Assembly (NCBI GenBank): GCA_004794655.1
Contig: SMMW01000046.1
Coordinates: 9,659,501-9,723,500, forward strand
Direction of reading: 5' to 3'
DNA length: 64,000 bases
Source of the DNA: Marisa cornuarietis
Lineage: Eukaryota; Mollusca; Gastropoda; Architaenioglossa; Ampullariidae
Of the stretch, positions 35,894 through 48,900 are shown in pieces. Within the stretch, counting starts at the first letter, position 1, and each line of letters starts with the position of its first letter. Both the position numbers and the translations under genes were made by a program. A model generated the notes under the pieces. The model made no database searches. It was given only the letters and a program-made list of their open reading frames with translations, and was not told where the DNA came from.

Positions 35894-38840
35894 TTTCTGC
35901 CCATGAAACAAACAATGGCGTTTAAACTATTGCTATAAACAAACGATGTCTACTCACACAAGGTCAACTTCAAGATCGTTCAGGTTATAAAACACTTGGA
36001 TGGGAATTGTCAGCCAACGAAAGCATTCACGTTTTATTACTGACTGGCTGGTAGGTAGAAGTCAATTGGCAAACACGGCATCCAGCGAGGAGAAGACGCT
36101 TTTAGAATCAAAGACCTCTCAGCTAAATGAAAATCATTCTAGGGTGTTTACCTCGAGTGACCAGCAAGATGGAAGAATCATTGTCCAGCTGAAACGAGAA
36201 ACAATATTTGAAAGACAAGTGACCCGGGGGTGTATATGGCCAGACACTGTCTGAAGTGAGCATCCGGGTGTGTTGAGCACTTGTTAAGATCGCACCAGTC
36301 ATAAATATCTGTATTCGATTTAGTCTTGAGAACTTTTTAAAAACAAAGTATTAAGTTCATTTGTCTCATCAGTTAAAATCCGAAATGTGCGTATTCAGTC
36401 CTGGAGGACTTTTGACATTCACTAGAATTCCCAACATGATGGCAAAAGCTCACTTTGAACAAACAACAGAAGGACACTCCGACTTAAAGAGGATGTTCTC
36501 TATACAGGTCTTTCATTCTGTTTCTATGTCTCTTTTGTCGCAAACTTATAAAAGAGTCTGGCCTCATTCTAGCGATGAACCATCTCCCAACCTTCAAATC
36601 GCTCCAAATCTCCAACTTAATTTCTTTATTGTTATAAGAAACTATTTTGGCGACTTGAATAAACGGGATCAGATCTTTCTGGCCTTCGGGAATCAAGTGG
36701 AAATAAAACAAGAGACCATCTACCTTCTTTTTTTTTTTTGGAACACAGCCTCCAATAAAAGCTACAGCACCTCATCCTGCTGAAAACATGTCTTGACTGA
36801 CTGTAAGCGTTTTACGCCGAGTCAGCAGCTGTTGAGCACGTGAGGACTAATTGACGCTGCTGGTGGACAGATTCAGGGTCTGGAGGATTTCGTGCAGCCT
36901 TATGATCGCAAAGTGCACGGACTAATCGATTGAAAAAAAGCGCATTCCATGGAAAGGAGGTCAGTAAAGCCAGGAGGTCGATGTTTTTTAATCGAATAAG
37001 ATGGGTCAAAGGTCGTCAGGTCTGTCTGGCAAATAGCGTTGACTGCAGTTGAAGGAGAAATGATGGGAGGTTTATTTTCGGGAAGTCTTGCTGACAAACG
37101 TGCGTGTAGAGTTTTCTATTTAAGTCTCGGCGCATACTTCTTGTTAACTCTCCATAGTCTTCTCATCATTCCGTGTTGTGTTGTTCCCTGATTGTTTTTT
37201 TTTTTAAATATTTGTCTCTGTTCCATGCTATTATTAGCCTGCTATCACTTTCTGTCGGTAATTTAAGCAGGGGTGATAATTTTACACATTTTTCACACAC
37301 ACACACACACATTTGCTCTCTCTCTCCCTCTTTATAAATAACCAATAATAGAATAAAATTATACATGTCTGAATGAGTCAGTACCATGCTTCAGGACAAT
37401 TAAAGCTTCTTTCAGGGTCTTTGATAAAAAGTTAGATGAACTGGCAGGTAAATATCGTATGAACGACAAATGAAATTCAACTGTATGCACTTTGTTTGGA
37501 GATCACGTCTTTATTTAAAATAGAAGTAAATAAATAAGCAAGAAAGAAAGTAAGACAGACAGAATGAATGAATTAATGAAAAAGAGAAGAAAAGAGAGGG
37601 AAACAGAAAAAGTTGCAAAAGTAAGGTCTATAATGAGGGATATATCGGACCAGCATGAGTAATAGCCCGAAGACATGGACAAACCAAATGGAAAGCTGAT
37701 ACATTGATCGAGACAAAATGAAGGCGATGCTATAGATCCACCAGTACTGACGTGACCACCATGGGCGGATGACTCTCCTTCCAACGACTGGATTGCGGGA
37801 CACCAGACGATAAAGACGCAGCCCCATGGTTCGAACAGCGCCGGGCACCGGCTGTAAGTCTGTCCGCCATCGACTGCAGGCAACTGCTGACACCCAGATC
37901 ATGTCTTAACAACGCCAGGGCTTAATTCCCAGAAAAAAGCGATTCTCTTCATGTTCTTAAATGAGAATATTAACTTTTTCCCTGTAAAACTTGTAACGAG
38001 CTTATCGAAAGAACCTCAAAGACTTGGTACACATTACCGTAACTATCTTTAAGGGGGCTGGGACTTTCAAACCTCAGAAGTTTTATACCATCAATGCATG
38101 TCCTTGGTATTCTTCCGAAAGCATCTTCAACTCATTATTAGATGGTGATAAATGATGGTGTCTCTGATGTTTCAACGGGTATCTCACAGTAGAACAAAGT
38201 CTTTGTTGATGTTCTCGGCACAGAAACCTCATCCTCCAGCGGTTTTACGATAATCTGAGAGTCGTCGATGGACAACGTATTCGCTTTCTCTAGCTGATTC
38301 TTTGCGGAATGAAAGTAACAGGAGAGGACCGATCCTGCGAGTTTGTTTATTAGGTAATAAGGTTAATGACCGAATAATAAAGCGGGTGTTGGAACAGTCA
38401 TGTGCATAAGAAAAGAGACACCCGAACGTAAATGTTTGCTTCCAGAGCTCCGATTTTCTGGTTTCTAACTCGAATGAGCAGTTTTGTAAATAATGTTGGT
38501 TTTTTTGTTTTCGTGGTATCGTGTTGAGTATTGTGTGTGATGTTGTGCGGTGTCGAGTGGCTGTATTGATCTAAGTGAGTGAGGGAGGGAGGGAGTGAGG
38601 GAGAGTAGGGAAGAGAGACTGAGATTTTTCATTGCCGGCTTCTTAGCAAAAAAAAAAAAAAAAAAAAAGGCACACACATGCGCAGAAATTCACATGAAAA
38701 TGTCTTTTTCTGTCCAGTGTAATTTCCTTGCCTTTTCAGCATGACTGATCGAGAGGCGTAGAACACGTCACAAACTTGCAATCATTGAAATAATCAGTCC
38801 ACCGTATTTAAAAATTGCATGACTGCGAGCCTGCACGTGT
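35894..38840. other. Intergenic, no gene recognised
   Basis: A 140-codon frame at 36361-36783 has no recognisable domain. An antisense SINE tail fragment is at 36806. A GAGGGAGGGAG run (38580-38600) and a 20-base poly(A) (38648-38668) are the only other patterns. Confidence 0.5.
36806..36842 (-). repeat. SINE tail fragment (antisense)
   Basis: GCGTTTTACGCCGAGTCAGC then AGCTGTTGAG matches the reverse complement of the terminal part of the SINE family seen at 60311 and 25603. Confidence 0.65.
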
Positions 38841-38848
38841 AGACACTC

Positions 38849-38849
38849 G

Positions 38850-38899
<50 letters not shown>
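38849..38899. repeat. Compound (TC)n(AC)n microsatellite
   Basis: TC repeats pass into AC repeats with a TTAC junction, the same order as at 16654 and 52371. Confidence 0.95.
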
Positions 38900-38903
<4 letters not shown>

Positions 38904-39150
38904 TGACAGTAGTTATGATCAATAGACTTTTTTGGAAAGAGGGTTTATGGGGAACAAACATGCACCTTCCCTGATCAACCCAAATACCTACAGTTCTAAA
39001 CATACATATTATAGGCTTGTGTCACCCATCGCCTTCAGGGTGGCAGACATGAAGGCGAAAATAATATTTCTTACTGTCTCAAACCTGCTATTTTCAGATC
39101 ACGGCAATGCACGAGGAAGAGACAAAATGGGAGAGTGAGAGAGAGGGTGC

Positions 39151-39152
<2 letters not shown>

Positions 39153-39207
<55 letters not shown>
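39153..39207. repeat. (GT)n microsatellite
   Basis: About 27 uninterrupted units. Confidence 0.97.
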
Positions 39208-39209
<2 letters not shown>

Positions 39210-39289
39210 GCTTTCGCACGCATGTAAAATTTTGCAAGCTCGGTTCAGCTGAAATCATGAACTTTCTTTATCTTTGTTTCTATTTAAAG

Positions 39290-39486
39290 ACCATCGTCTT
39301 AACTCGGAATCGTTGTTGGCACAGTCACCTGTAACGCCGAAACTTTACAGCCAGCTGCAGATAATTTTCCGAAGGTTTAATTTTGATGGCAGTGACGATG
39401 AGTGTAGGCGTCGTCTTCACCGACTGATATCAAAGCTGCTGCAGAGATTTTTTATGGACGTTTTTATGAGATATTCCAGGAGTTGA
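39290..39486 (+). CDS. Possible terminal exon, unknown protein (weak)
   Basis: A T-rich tract ending TTTCTATTTAAAG resembles a splice acceptor. It is followed by an open frame to TGA at 39484: a Leu/Arg-rich peptide with SQLQIIFRRF, DGSDDECRRRLHRLISK and LLQRFFMDVF, which looks amphipathic and helical. No family recognised, no partner exon and no nearby AATAAA found. Could well be a chance frame. Confidence 0.15.
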
Positions 39487-39654
39487 GATGAAATTTATCT
39501 TTGAACCATTTTTAGAGATTCTGGAAAAGAAGCTGTTCTGCAATATTATTTTTAGTTATTCATTTTATTTTGTAAAATATTGCCAAAAGGGATAAAGCTA
39601 TGTTTTCATAATGAGGAATTATTATTATCATTACTGCGTCAGTTCCAGAAGATA

Positions 39655-39656
<2 letters not shown>

Positions 39657-39729
<73 letters not shown>

Positions 39730-39742
39730 ACACACACACAAG
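39657..39742. repeat. (CA)n microsatellite
   Basis: About 40 units with one CTCA interruption near the right end. Confidence 0.97.
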
Positions 39743-41425
39743 CACACGAAAGAGAACCACTCTAAGTATTTTTGGAAAAAGTGTGATTTGAGTTTTTTTA
39801 ACGCTCCATGTGTCTGTGTAGGCAGTAAGTGCAATGGCAGGGGATTTCAAACTCTAGATGCACATTCTGCAAACTATCGCATTCCAAATGAGAAAAGGGA
39901 GAACTGTTGATTTCTAAGCAGAAGGATGTCATGAGATATCAACTCCCGTTAGAGCTGATTCTGGTGAATAAGAGTCGATGTGTAGTCGAGAAAACTTTCC
40001 CAGTGCAGGGATTGAAAACAGAGGGAGGCTCTTTTGTACTCAGTCCAAGATTTATCAAACTCTTTGCCTTCAAGCAGCAACAGCAGTAGCTTACAAAGCA
40101 ATAGCAGCAGAAGCGATGGCGGTGGTGGTGATTATGGTGGCGGTGGTTATAGTAATTATCTGGTGGTGGCGGAAGTGTAGTCGTGGTGGCATTATCAACA
40201 ACGACACTAGCGGCCGCAGTCAGTAGCAGTGCTGACACTCCTTCGTCGCTGGAAGTCGAACCACAAAGAGCAGAAGTATATCGGACAGCAGCTCTCAGTC
40301 GACAGTTCTATATTTAACGACAACAGAAATCCTTACACGTATACCAGAGCGAAATACATTTTTTAAAATGTCTGGATTGAGCTTAATCCAAGATGCTGAT
40401 GCTTTTTCCATAAATCAAAGTGAACAAACACCACAGTGACGATGACAGCTATGTCTGACACAGAAAGCATCTGCTCCCAGCTCTCTTACTGGCTGTAGCC
40501 TTATCAATGTAAGCTTATCCATGTAAATCCTTAGTTTTTTAACCTGTTTCAGTTCCCAGTGATGTTGCGAGATGAGTGGGTGGTGTGGAAAGAATTATTT
40601 AACCCGACTGCGCCGAGTTCAGAGCCTCGTGAAGACACCCGTGTAGAAAACAAAATCTTGTGAGAGTTGGGGGGGGGGGGAGAAGATTTGGGCTGAAAAT
40701 AGGCTGCACACTTCTGAGGCCAGTCCAGCCTTCAAAGCCATGGAGTAAGTCTTTTAGTGTCTTCAAAGCTGAGCTGATTCTTCGGGATAAAGGAATGTCC
40801 AAGATATTTCTGACAGGCACTTACCCCAACGGAAATTATAAGGTCTGCACAATGTTAAGGAACCGTCTTTCGGTCAGGAAGACTTAACGTTGACACTGAT
40901 TTTATTCTGAGTTGAGAGGTATGGAGAAGCTGACATAATAAATAAAGAACAGTTTACTTCAAATGACAGCATGTGTTACAAGGAAACACAAATTACGTTC
41001 TAAATTACTCGAACAAAACATATATATTTTCCTTTTTCCGTTTCTTTCTCTTTATCTCATTTTCACTGACATGTTCAACAGTGTACACGTTTGTTTATTA
41101 CCCATACAAGCACCAGACAGAGCTGACCTTCCAGGCAGCTACACAAAGCTCTCTACTGGCAACTCGTCGGATGGTGTGATTAACGTGAAATTTATTTGTG
41201 ATAACAGATGTCACACACTGACACTGGCAAGGACCTGTATCAATGCAGCAACCGACACCAGTGACAGCTGCAACAGATTACATGCTGTTGACAAGGTGTT
41301 ACAACAAACTTTTCATGCTCTATCGCACGCACCATCTGGTTTCTTTATACCCTACAAGTACAATCCCAGATTTTGTGAATGCATAGGCAAAACAGTGGAC
41401 ACAATCCCAATCTTTTTATTTATTA

Positions 41426-41427
<2 letters not shown>
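39743..41427. other. Intergenic, no gene recognised
   Basis: Holds GGTGGT/GGCGG trinucleotide patches (about 40115-40170). A 173-codon frame at 40963-41484 ends in a TG microsatellite. Its middle (FICDNRCHTLTLARTC and following) is Cys-containing, but no family is recognised. Confidence 0.45.

Positions 41428-41498
<71 letters not shown>
41428..41498. repeat. Compound (GT)n(GA)n microsatellite
   Basis: About 27 GT units followed by about 8 GA units. Confidence 0.97.
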
Positions 41499-41574
41499 AG
41501 GCTACGTAGCTCAACAAATTTTGCTCACTTGTGCAAGATATGGGACACTCATGAAGGTCAGTTATTCAGTCCCT

Positions 41575-42060
41575 TGACTAGTACCTGTCGTTGTGGGGAG
41601 CACATGGATAGACGCGGCTTCTGACAAGGCCCGCATCTCACGCCTTGTGAGCAGGTCCTGCAGAGAACGACCAACCCACTCCTTCACTTTTGTAAGCCAG
41701 GTCTTCCTCTTGGCCACTGCAGCGTTGACCATCCCGCAATATACCTTGAAGGACAGTCTTCTACAAGGTGTCGTGCCGGGTCATACGGCCAAAGAAGACC
41801 AGCTTACGTCGTTTGACTGTTGCAAGAAGAGGTTCCTGGTGTCCACGAGTGTCGTAACCGTGCTTTGTACAGGAGTCATTGGTTTTGTGTTCTACTTACG
41901 AGATCCGGAGCAGCCTCCTCAGCCATTTGCTCTCGAATGACTGTATTCACCTCTCTGTATCGGCAAGCAATCTATATTTCGCATCCGTAGAGCAGGATCG
42001 GTACTACAAGGGATTTGCACAGCTTGTACTGAGCAGTAAACCTCATGCTATGGGAGTGAG
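41575..42060 (-). pseudogene. Decayed LINE reverse-transcriptase C-terminus
   Basis: On the minus strand, with stops and frame changes, it reads MRFTAQYKLCKSLVVPILLY then GCEI (usual SLYKALVLSILLYGCE), later NSQTT and GLLWPYDPARH (degraded TVKRRKLxWFGHVTRHD), a trace of the LQGTLEGGRRRGRQ block, and LKEWVGRSLQDLLTRREMRA (usual KEWTGLPLQDLLT). That is the conserved tail of a widespread LINE ORF2 family. Clade not assigned. The 115-codon plus-strand frame over it is a shadow. Confidence 0.82.
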
Positions 42061-45000
42061 AAGAGGGACGGGTGTTTCGAGTTTATGTTTCAACGGTCCC
42101 TGTTTGTCTTTCTGTCCGCTGAAAAGTTAAACGCCTGAAGCCTTGACGTGCATGGCTGGAGTGGAGTTCGTTTCACGTCGAGCAACTTTCGCTTGATTAA
42201 AATGCTGAAGGGTGCGCAAACATGTGCGCGTGCGCTGGTGAGCATCAACGACTCTGAAGATGTGCAAAAGAATCGAGAATGAAAAGACGCGATTCTTAAG
42301 ATAACGGTTATGGACGTCGTGCAACGGTTGAAAAGTTGTATCAACACAGGCTCCTTGTGTTGGCCCCTGAACTACAGCTGACTCGGTGTTTTTGTGTTAG
42401 CGATCTCGTACTATAGGTGTTAGCATCAGCGCATTTCTTATTAATTTATCCCTCGAATAGTGGATATTTATCATTGTCTTTTCTAGGTAATGTGCATAAT
42501 TTAAAAAAAATTGAATACTTTGACAATATTATTTTTGAAATTTCAAGTTATACATTCCCATCAGTTTAATGCCTTTTGGACTGCTTTAAAAGCAAGATTG
42601 TTTCTAAAGAAGAGACACCAAACTTGACTCATATGAAATGAAGATTAGCGCACTGGAAAACACAAGAAAGAAAAGCTGTTCATTAGGATACACCAAAGCA
42701 AACAAAATCTTATTAATGTGACTAAGGATTGCTACAGCATGCATACGGCTTAACGGTTTTTCAAACGCACCTTCGAAGAATTTGTGAACACATTTTATAA
42801 TCTGTTACAGTGAATTAGTCACATTTACCAAATAATCTCAATTACTATATGATTTAAGAAGAAGAAGAAGAAGTCATGCAAGATGTTTCGAAAGTCGAAA
42901 AATGTGCTTTAAAGAGAATAAGGAGAAACATTTCTTAGAAAACTGCCTCCAGTAGCCTAGAAAACTAGTTTTATAAAGGCCGAGGAATCTTCTTCGAATG
43001 ATCGTTTTTCAAAGATTTTGTTTTGCAAAAAAAAGTTATGATAGAAAGTTACAAATACATTGAGAAGAAAACTCATGACTGAGGAGTTTTCGAATCTTCT
43101 GTTGTGAACTAGTACGGCTCTGTATCTTCCTCTAAAATAATCTGTTCAGCATATTTCGTTCCGTTCATTCACACATGTCGAGAATTAGGCCTTCTTAAAT
43201 TCTTCTTGCTTCCCACTAGTTGTGTGCGCATGCCTGTTATTAAATGTGACTCACATACATACATGTTCCAAAAGGCATATATATATATATACACACACGT
43301 GTATATATAAACATAAACAGAACTTTAAATGTCAGCAAAGAATCCCTCCGTAAAGTGAGATCGTCTATATTAAATGAATACTAAAAAACAAAATGCTGTC
43401 ACATATTTCTAACAAGAGCACTGACATTGTGCAAGAAGCAATCAAAAACTCTGCATCTTTTTTTGCGAAGCAAAACTTTCAAAGTAAAACTTAAACTATT
43501 TGTAGTTAAAAACATAAAGGTATTAAGACTGTGTGCCAGTGACTAACTTGATAATGACCATAGCATTTACAACAACAGAAGTGCTTTTGCTGCAAAAAAG
43601 GGTTTCAGTATTTTTTTAAAATGATAAACAACAAAGTTAAGCCGACCCTTTTCTGTTCTGACCCTATTCAAGCATTTGCTGGGGTTAAGCAACAATCATT
43701 CAAGGCTTTGAACCACTGTTTACTGTACAGTTAAAAATGTCAACAGGCACGAGTTCACAATCGAATACCACTGATCTTTAGAGATCGCTGTGGCAACAAA
43801 GATTATTAATCTCATTTCGAGGTGACAAATATCATCACCATCTTGCCTTATAAAATGGCTTTGCTCTTTTTTAGGGTGGCAAAACATATTTTTGCAAATT
43901 AGTAATGGTCATTAATATTGAAATCAAGGAGGTTTTTCTAGCCGAGGGCTGCAGGAAAATTCAGACTAGTCTTTGATAATGTTACAGTCCATTAGTTTGT
44001 CATCAGCGAGCAGCAAAACGCTAGAGGGCTAAATTTAAGGACTGCGATAACACTTGTGTCAATGCTTCAATAAAAGAATAAAATTGATGCGAAAATCTCA
44101 AGGCAGCTGAAAACTGTCTACACATAAATTAATCCGAAGGTTTATGGACTGCTGGTTCGCCCTGCTCGGCTTTCAAAGTCAAAGAAAATTCTTCAAGAAA
44201 GGATCGGAAAAAAGTAACGGCAATAATGACTGTTGAGCTTGATTAAGAATCAATTTACAAAGAGTGTCCAGACTATAATCGTTTGAACAATGCAAATAGA
44301 AAAAGTGGCAAAAGACTGTCACTTCTTCCTGGCAAGCATTTATAAATTAATATTCATATAACGATACTACAAAAGGCTTCATGTTTTCACTGCAGCACTG
44401 GTATGTCTGACGGAACGGGGGTTGACGACATACAATCGACATATAAAGTTATAAAACTCATAATTCCCCTCTGACGAAATCGAAGCATTGTTGAGTAACG
44501 ACGAATGAGTGTAGGTGTGGGTCGACACATGTTAGGATCTTGTCCAGATCTTGTTGAGTAACGACAGTTGAATGGAAGTGAGGTTTGACGAATGCCTGAA
44601 CGCCATCATGTTAAAAGCTCCAGCGTTGGCCTTGTTTTGGCCCTTGTAGTGCACACTGAAAGTCTGTCTCAGTATTTCTTACGGACTGTCCTAGGTTTAC
44701 AATAAAGAATTTATTTCTGTAAGAGAGAATGCAAGTATTTAAGAAAAAAAATAGCGATATGGCGATATCATTGATGGCTTTTATAACATGATCCGACAGC
44801 GTTGACCTTTTCCCCGCAGATTCACGTCAAACAAGTACGAGATTTCGGAAAAGATTGTGTTTGGAGAGGGAAAGGGGACCACAACCCAAAAACACTATCC
44901 ATCAAGCTTTCCCTAGGCATCGTATTGCAAGGATCTGGATCGACAATGACATTTTTCTGCCTGATTCGGCAAGACGATTATTTCAAAAGTCAGGTTGTCG

Positions 45001-45100
45001 TGCAGTGTGTCATCGCGCGGAATTGGTGTATAGTCACGTGGTGACCTCACTATCAGAGGTGCACCGGTCTGTGGGGTAACCAGGTCAAGATGTAAGTTCA
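42061..45100. other. ORF desert, AT-rich, no gene recognised
   Basis: From 42360 to 44800 there are no frames of note on either strand. Contains (GAA)n at 42860-42870 and an (AT)n(AC)n patch at 43278-43300. An AATAAA on the minus strand (complement at 44710-44715) could serve the globin gene but is over 1 kb past its stop. Confidence 0.55.
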
Positions 45101-45124
45101 TGCTTCAGCGACTCACTGGGCAGC

Positions 45125-45490
45125 TTCCTCCAATATGGCGTTGTGATGTCACTGAAAGTGCTCGGAATTACACGACTCCCGTAGCCTCGTCATACAGCGG
45201 GTTGTGATGTCGCCACATTGTTGGTTCATGACATGCTCACCATTCTGTGCCTTTCTCGTCTCATCACTTGTTCTCGTGGTAGTGTTACCGCATTGCTGCA
45301 TCATCGCACTGCGTATCTTGTCCCAGTCACGACGTTAGGACACCATCATAGCGTAGTTGTCATCACGTAGCTGGTCCTAGTAACAACGTTCGGACGACAT
45401 CGTGACGCAACCCTAGATCACGTTATGTCATCTCTGCACTAAAAACCTCACAGTGTGACGTCGTCATCAACACTCCTGACGTCATATTAG
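45125..45490. repeat. Degenerate repeat patch rich in TGATGTC/GACGTC/ATCACG words
   Basis: Words such as GTTGTGATGTC, CATCACGTAG, CACGACGTTAGG and AACAACGTTCGG recur. Two segments (about 45308-45365 and 45366-45415) align as GTATCTTGTCCCAGTCACGA and GTAGCTGGTCCTAGTAACAA, a diverged unit of about 58 bp. It ends near the TGACGTCA palindrome at 45477-45484. Lies downstream of the globin stop codon. Confidence 0.5.
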
Positions 45491-45793
45491 TGCCTGCACG
45501 CCGCTTATCCTTTAAGTATGAATTCAGGAAATCTCCGAGTCCACTCACCTCAAAGCAAGGTTACGACCTTGAACTCTCACCTCACACAAGGCTGGATTCT
45601 TGGAGAGCATGGCGCGGCACGAGCAAAAAGATAAAAAATAAAAAAAATGATATGAAAATGTTGAGTTCGTGGCAGTGCCTGCCCGTGCAATCTCGTAGGG
45701 CTCCACTGCCGAGCGTCAGGTGACGTGGAGAGGTGATGGAGCCTTGCGCGAGATGTGCGCCTACTCGTGACGTCAGAGAGCGACCATCCGGAT

Positions 45794-45925
45794 TTAGAAG
45801 GTCATGGCCTCTTTCATGATATGAGCGACGAGCTTGAAGAGGTCAGACCACGCTTGCTCCACCTCCGGGGTCCACTGATCTCCAACAACGGGCTCGATAG
45901 CCCAGATGAACTGCGGGCCAATCAG
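45794..45925 (-). CDS. Globin exon 3 (helices G-H, C-terminus)
   Basis: 43 codons and TAA. The acceptor is TTGTGGCTGTTACAG on the minus strand. Codes LIGPQFIWAIEPVVGDQWTP and EVEQAWSDLFKLVAHIMKEA, then MTF. Trp and acidic residues of the H helix fit the Pfam globin C-terminus. There is no C-terminal extension. Confidence 0.93.
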   Translation of the reverse strand: MIGPQFIWAIEPVVGDQWTPEVEQAWSDLFKLVAHIMKEAMTF

Positions 45926-48900
45926 CTGTAACAGCCACAAGAAATCAGACATTGAAAATTTCGTGGGTTTTTTTTTCTTGTCCAAAATGATTACCCTCGC
46001 ATTCTTAAAAAAGGGAAATAATCATCGGTATGACTTTTTAAATTTCCGTTTAGTAGAAGCTCATTTTTCTTACCCAAGAGATGTCGATCAGAGTGATCTT
46101 CCCATTCTCCCTTCTTATCTGCTAAATGGGGATTCATTAACCTGTTTGATGTATATGTTCTGCCAAAAATATTTTTATACTATTGAGATCATGTTTGCTC
46201 CTTACAGTAATCATTCTGACAAGGTGCAATTATGTAAAACAAACAAAACACGGTTATTAGTTTGTTGAAGTGATGCACTTTCGATATTTCTTGCATCTGA
46301 TCAGCTCTTAGAGACTTAGACTAAGACATAATGGCAATTACAAAATTTAAGAAGACATGGAAGACGGGCAGTTAGTGGGTTAAAACAGTTCATTCCTAGA
46401 TTTAAAAAAGGAAATTAATGATTCTTCTTAAAGAGCAAAGCATAGCATTTAAAAAAATCTTTTTCGAATAATGTAATTATATCAATATCAAACTACATTT
46501 ATATGCATTGGATTCAATTGCTCTAGAACATAATGAACGCAGTAGAGAATCACAGAACATGTGCAGAGTAGCATTTGTTAAATACAGCTTTGAGTGAAAA
46601 CATAGTTTACATTCAAAAGTTTCGAAACCAACATAGTAAACCTTTACCAAATAACTGAGTCAACCTGGTGCAGAAAATGTGCTGAACAAATCTTCGGTGT
46701 CAAAAAAAATTTCTTTTAGATTAGTTTTGAATGTGTGTGTGCGTACATGCGTGAGAGAGAGAGAGAGTAAACTCCTTTATCTCTGTTAAGGGGAAGGCTT
46801 TTGATCTCGAGGTAAGGGAGATCTCTGTCGCAGCTGTTCCTAATTCCTGACAAAACATAATAGGAGAGTCGTGGCTCACGCTCAATCTTTGTCCTTTTCC
46901 ACGACCTTTTCTGTCCTCGCAGTCGCAAATAGGGGGGGATCAGCACAGTTTTTCTCCAACAGATATGCTGGACGCACGTGCTGACTGGACGATGATCGTT
47001 GCCACGAGACCAAACAGAAACACGACTAGGCAGCCATTAGACTAAGGCTCGCTTATGGAGCTTGCCGTCACTCTAATCTGTAGGATGGAGACAAAGCTGC
47101 TTGAGGCCGAGGAGGGTTAACGAGTGCGACATAACAGACCTCGCCTAGCAACCATACAAATAGAAGATAGGTCTTCGAGAAAACGAATAATATTCTATTA
47201 TAGACTTGACACTTGCTTCTAAGTCAAGTAACAGATTTTCTCATTCTCATCCCACTTCCGGGATAAAAGTTGACCTTTCGAGAGACCGAACTCTGTTATT
47301 GAAAAGATTCATCCACGCAAATGGTTGCAGTTTTAGGTTTAAAAAACTTCATTCATGAAGTTCTCTCATAAATATTCTTTTGCGATAATCTATTTCAAAG
47401 GATAAAAAAAAAGAAATTTCTCGGGCTTAAGAAACGGGACCTGATTAATTTGGTGTCATCCCCTTGACAATTATTTGTCCAGAACCATTGCCCTGTGGTT
47501 GAGTCCCTCCGCATGCCGCCACTGTGCACAGTCAAGAGTTTCTCAAGTGCCTGGCTTTCATACTCTAGTGATGTACTCCTCGTCTCTCTGGCTCAGACAT
47601 GAGAGAGTTTGAGATCCACGACGCGTAGGGAGACGTGTGCGGCAACGAGAACGGTGAGCCTCTAAACCTACCCGTTGTGAGAAAGCGATTGGTTGGATTT
47701 TGTGGATGTGATGATGTAGGGCGCAAATTCCCGTGACGCTACAGGTTGCCGCTCCCGCACGCGTCGTGCGAGCGCTGAATCTCAAACTCTCTATTTTGTG
47801 CTATACGCCATCTTTATGTAATCCTTCCCTAGCCCTGTCCACTAACATCCGCTACATTGGCGTACAATATTCTCATCCGCTACATACAATATTCTCATCG
47901 GCTACATACAATATTCACATCCGCTACATTAGTGTACAAATCTAACAGAGCTAAATATGTACATTCAAGGACATGCAAAGATGACCATGCTGACGCACGC
48001 AAAAAATACTCTACGACAAAGCATGGGCATGCACATAAAACACCAACACACACATTCTCATACACTCACAACTACACACGCGTGTGTGTGTTTGTGTGTG
48101 TGTGTGTGTGAGAGAGAGAAAGAGAGAGAGCTGTAGAGAGAAAGAGAGAGCTGTAGATAGAAATAGAGAGAGAAGGTTCAAACACGTTTTTGGGTGCGTG
48201 CATAATTTAAACCCCCCAAAAATAAATGCCTGGGTCTGACAATAATTCGGACTTTATAAAAAAATGTGCTGTGCCTGCCCACACGTTTCCCAGATAAACC
48301 TGCCGCATTGACTTTCCCAACCGCATTAAGCCAGACCCTGAAGTGGATGGAAACGTCGTTGGTTATCTCTCCTCTGCTTAGTGACTTTACTTTAGGGAAA
48401 TCGAAAATCACATGAACAGTTTTATTTTTTAATTTGTGTGTTTGTGTGCTTTTTGCGGTCTCCATCGTGCAATAATTACAATGATGATGTGATGAGAAAG
48501 CGGCGCCCCAGGCAGTTCTAATAAAGCGCTATGTATATCCATCATTGCAAACATGGCAGGAAATTAGAATGTCAACAACAAATCTACACACTTGTGTTAA
48601 AATGGTAAAAACAAATCGATGCATCAAAATAATGGAAAGTCTATACTGAAAAAAACTCGCTCTGATCTCGAAAGCAGTGTCATTTTATTTATTTATTTAA
48701 TTTGTAAGCAAAAAGATATTAAAGGAAAACGTCCTTATAAAAATAAAAGCAAATTTTTATGAAGTTGTTACTTTATTAGTATTTAAAAGTGTTTTATGAT
48801 AATTAAAAAAGTATTTATTGTGTTTGAATTTTTAAGGACTTAAACAAAGGAAAAAGGTAAATGATTCTTAACGAATTATTCAAGGAATCGTTTGATGGCG

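Noticed and set aside
35510..35915. Three overlapping minus-strand Phe/Ser/Leu-rich proteins
   Set aside because: They are translations of the polypurine tract; composition alone keeps the frames open.
36361..36783. 140-codon plus-strand frame as a gene
   Set aside because: No recognisable domain, no splice or poly(A) context; consistent with a chance frame.
40963..41484. 173-codon plus-strand frame as a secreted or Cys-rich protein
   Set aside because: It ends in a TG microsatellite and the start lies in AT-rich DNA; the Cys pattern matches no family I know.
41593..41940. Plus-strand 115-codon membrane protein
   Set aside because: It is the antisense shadow of a decayed LINE reverse transcriptase on the minus strand.
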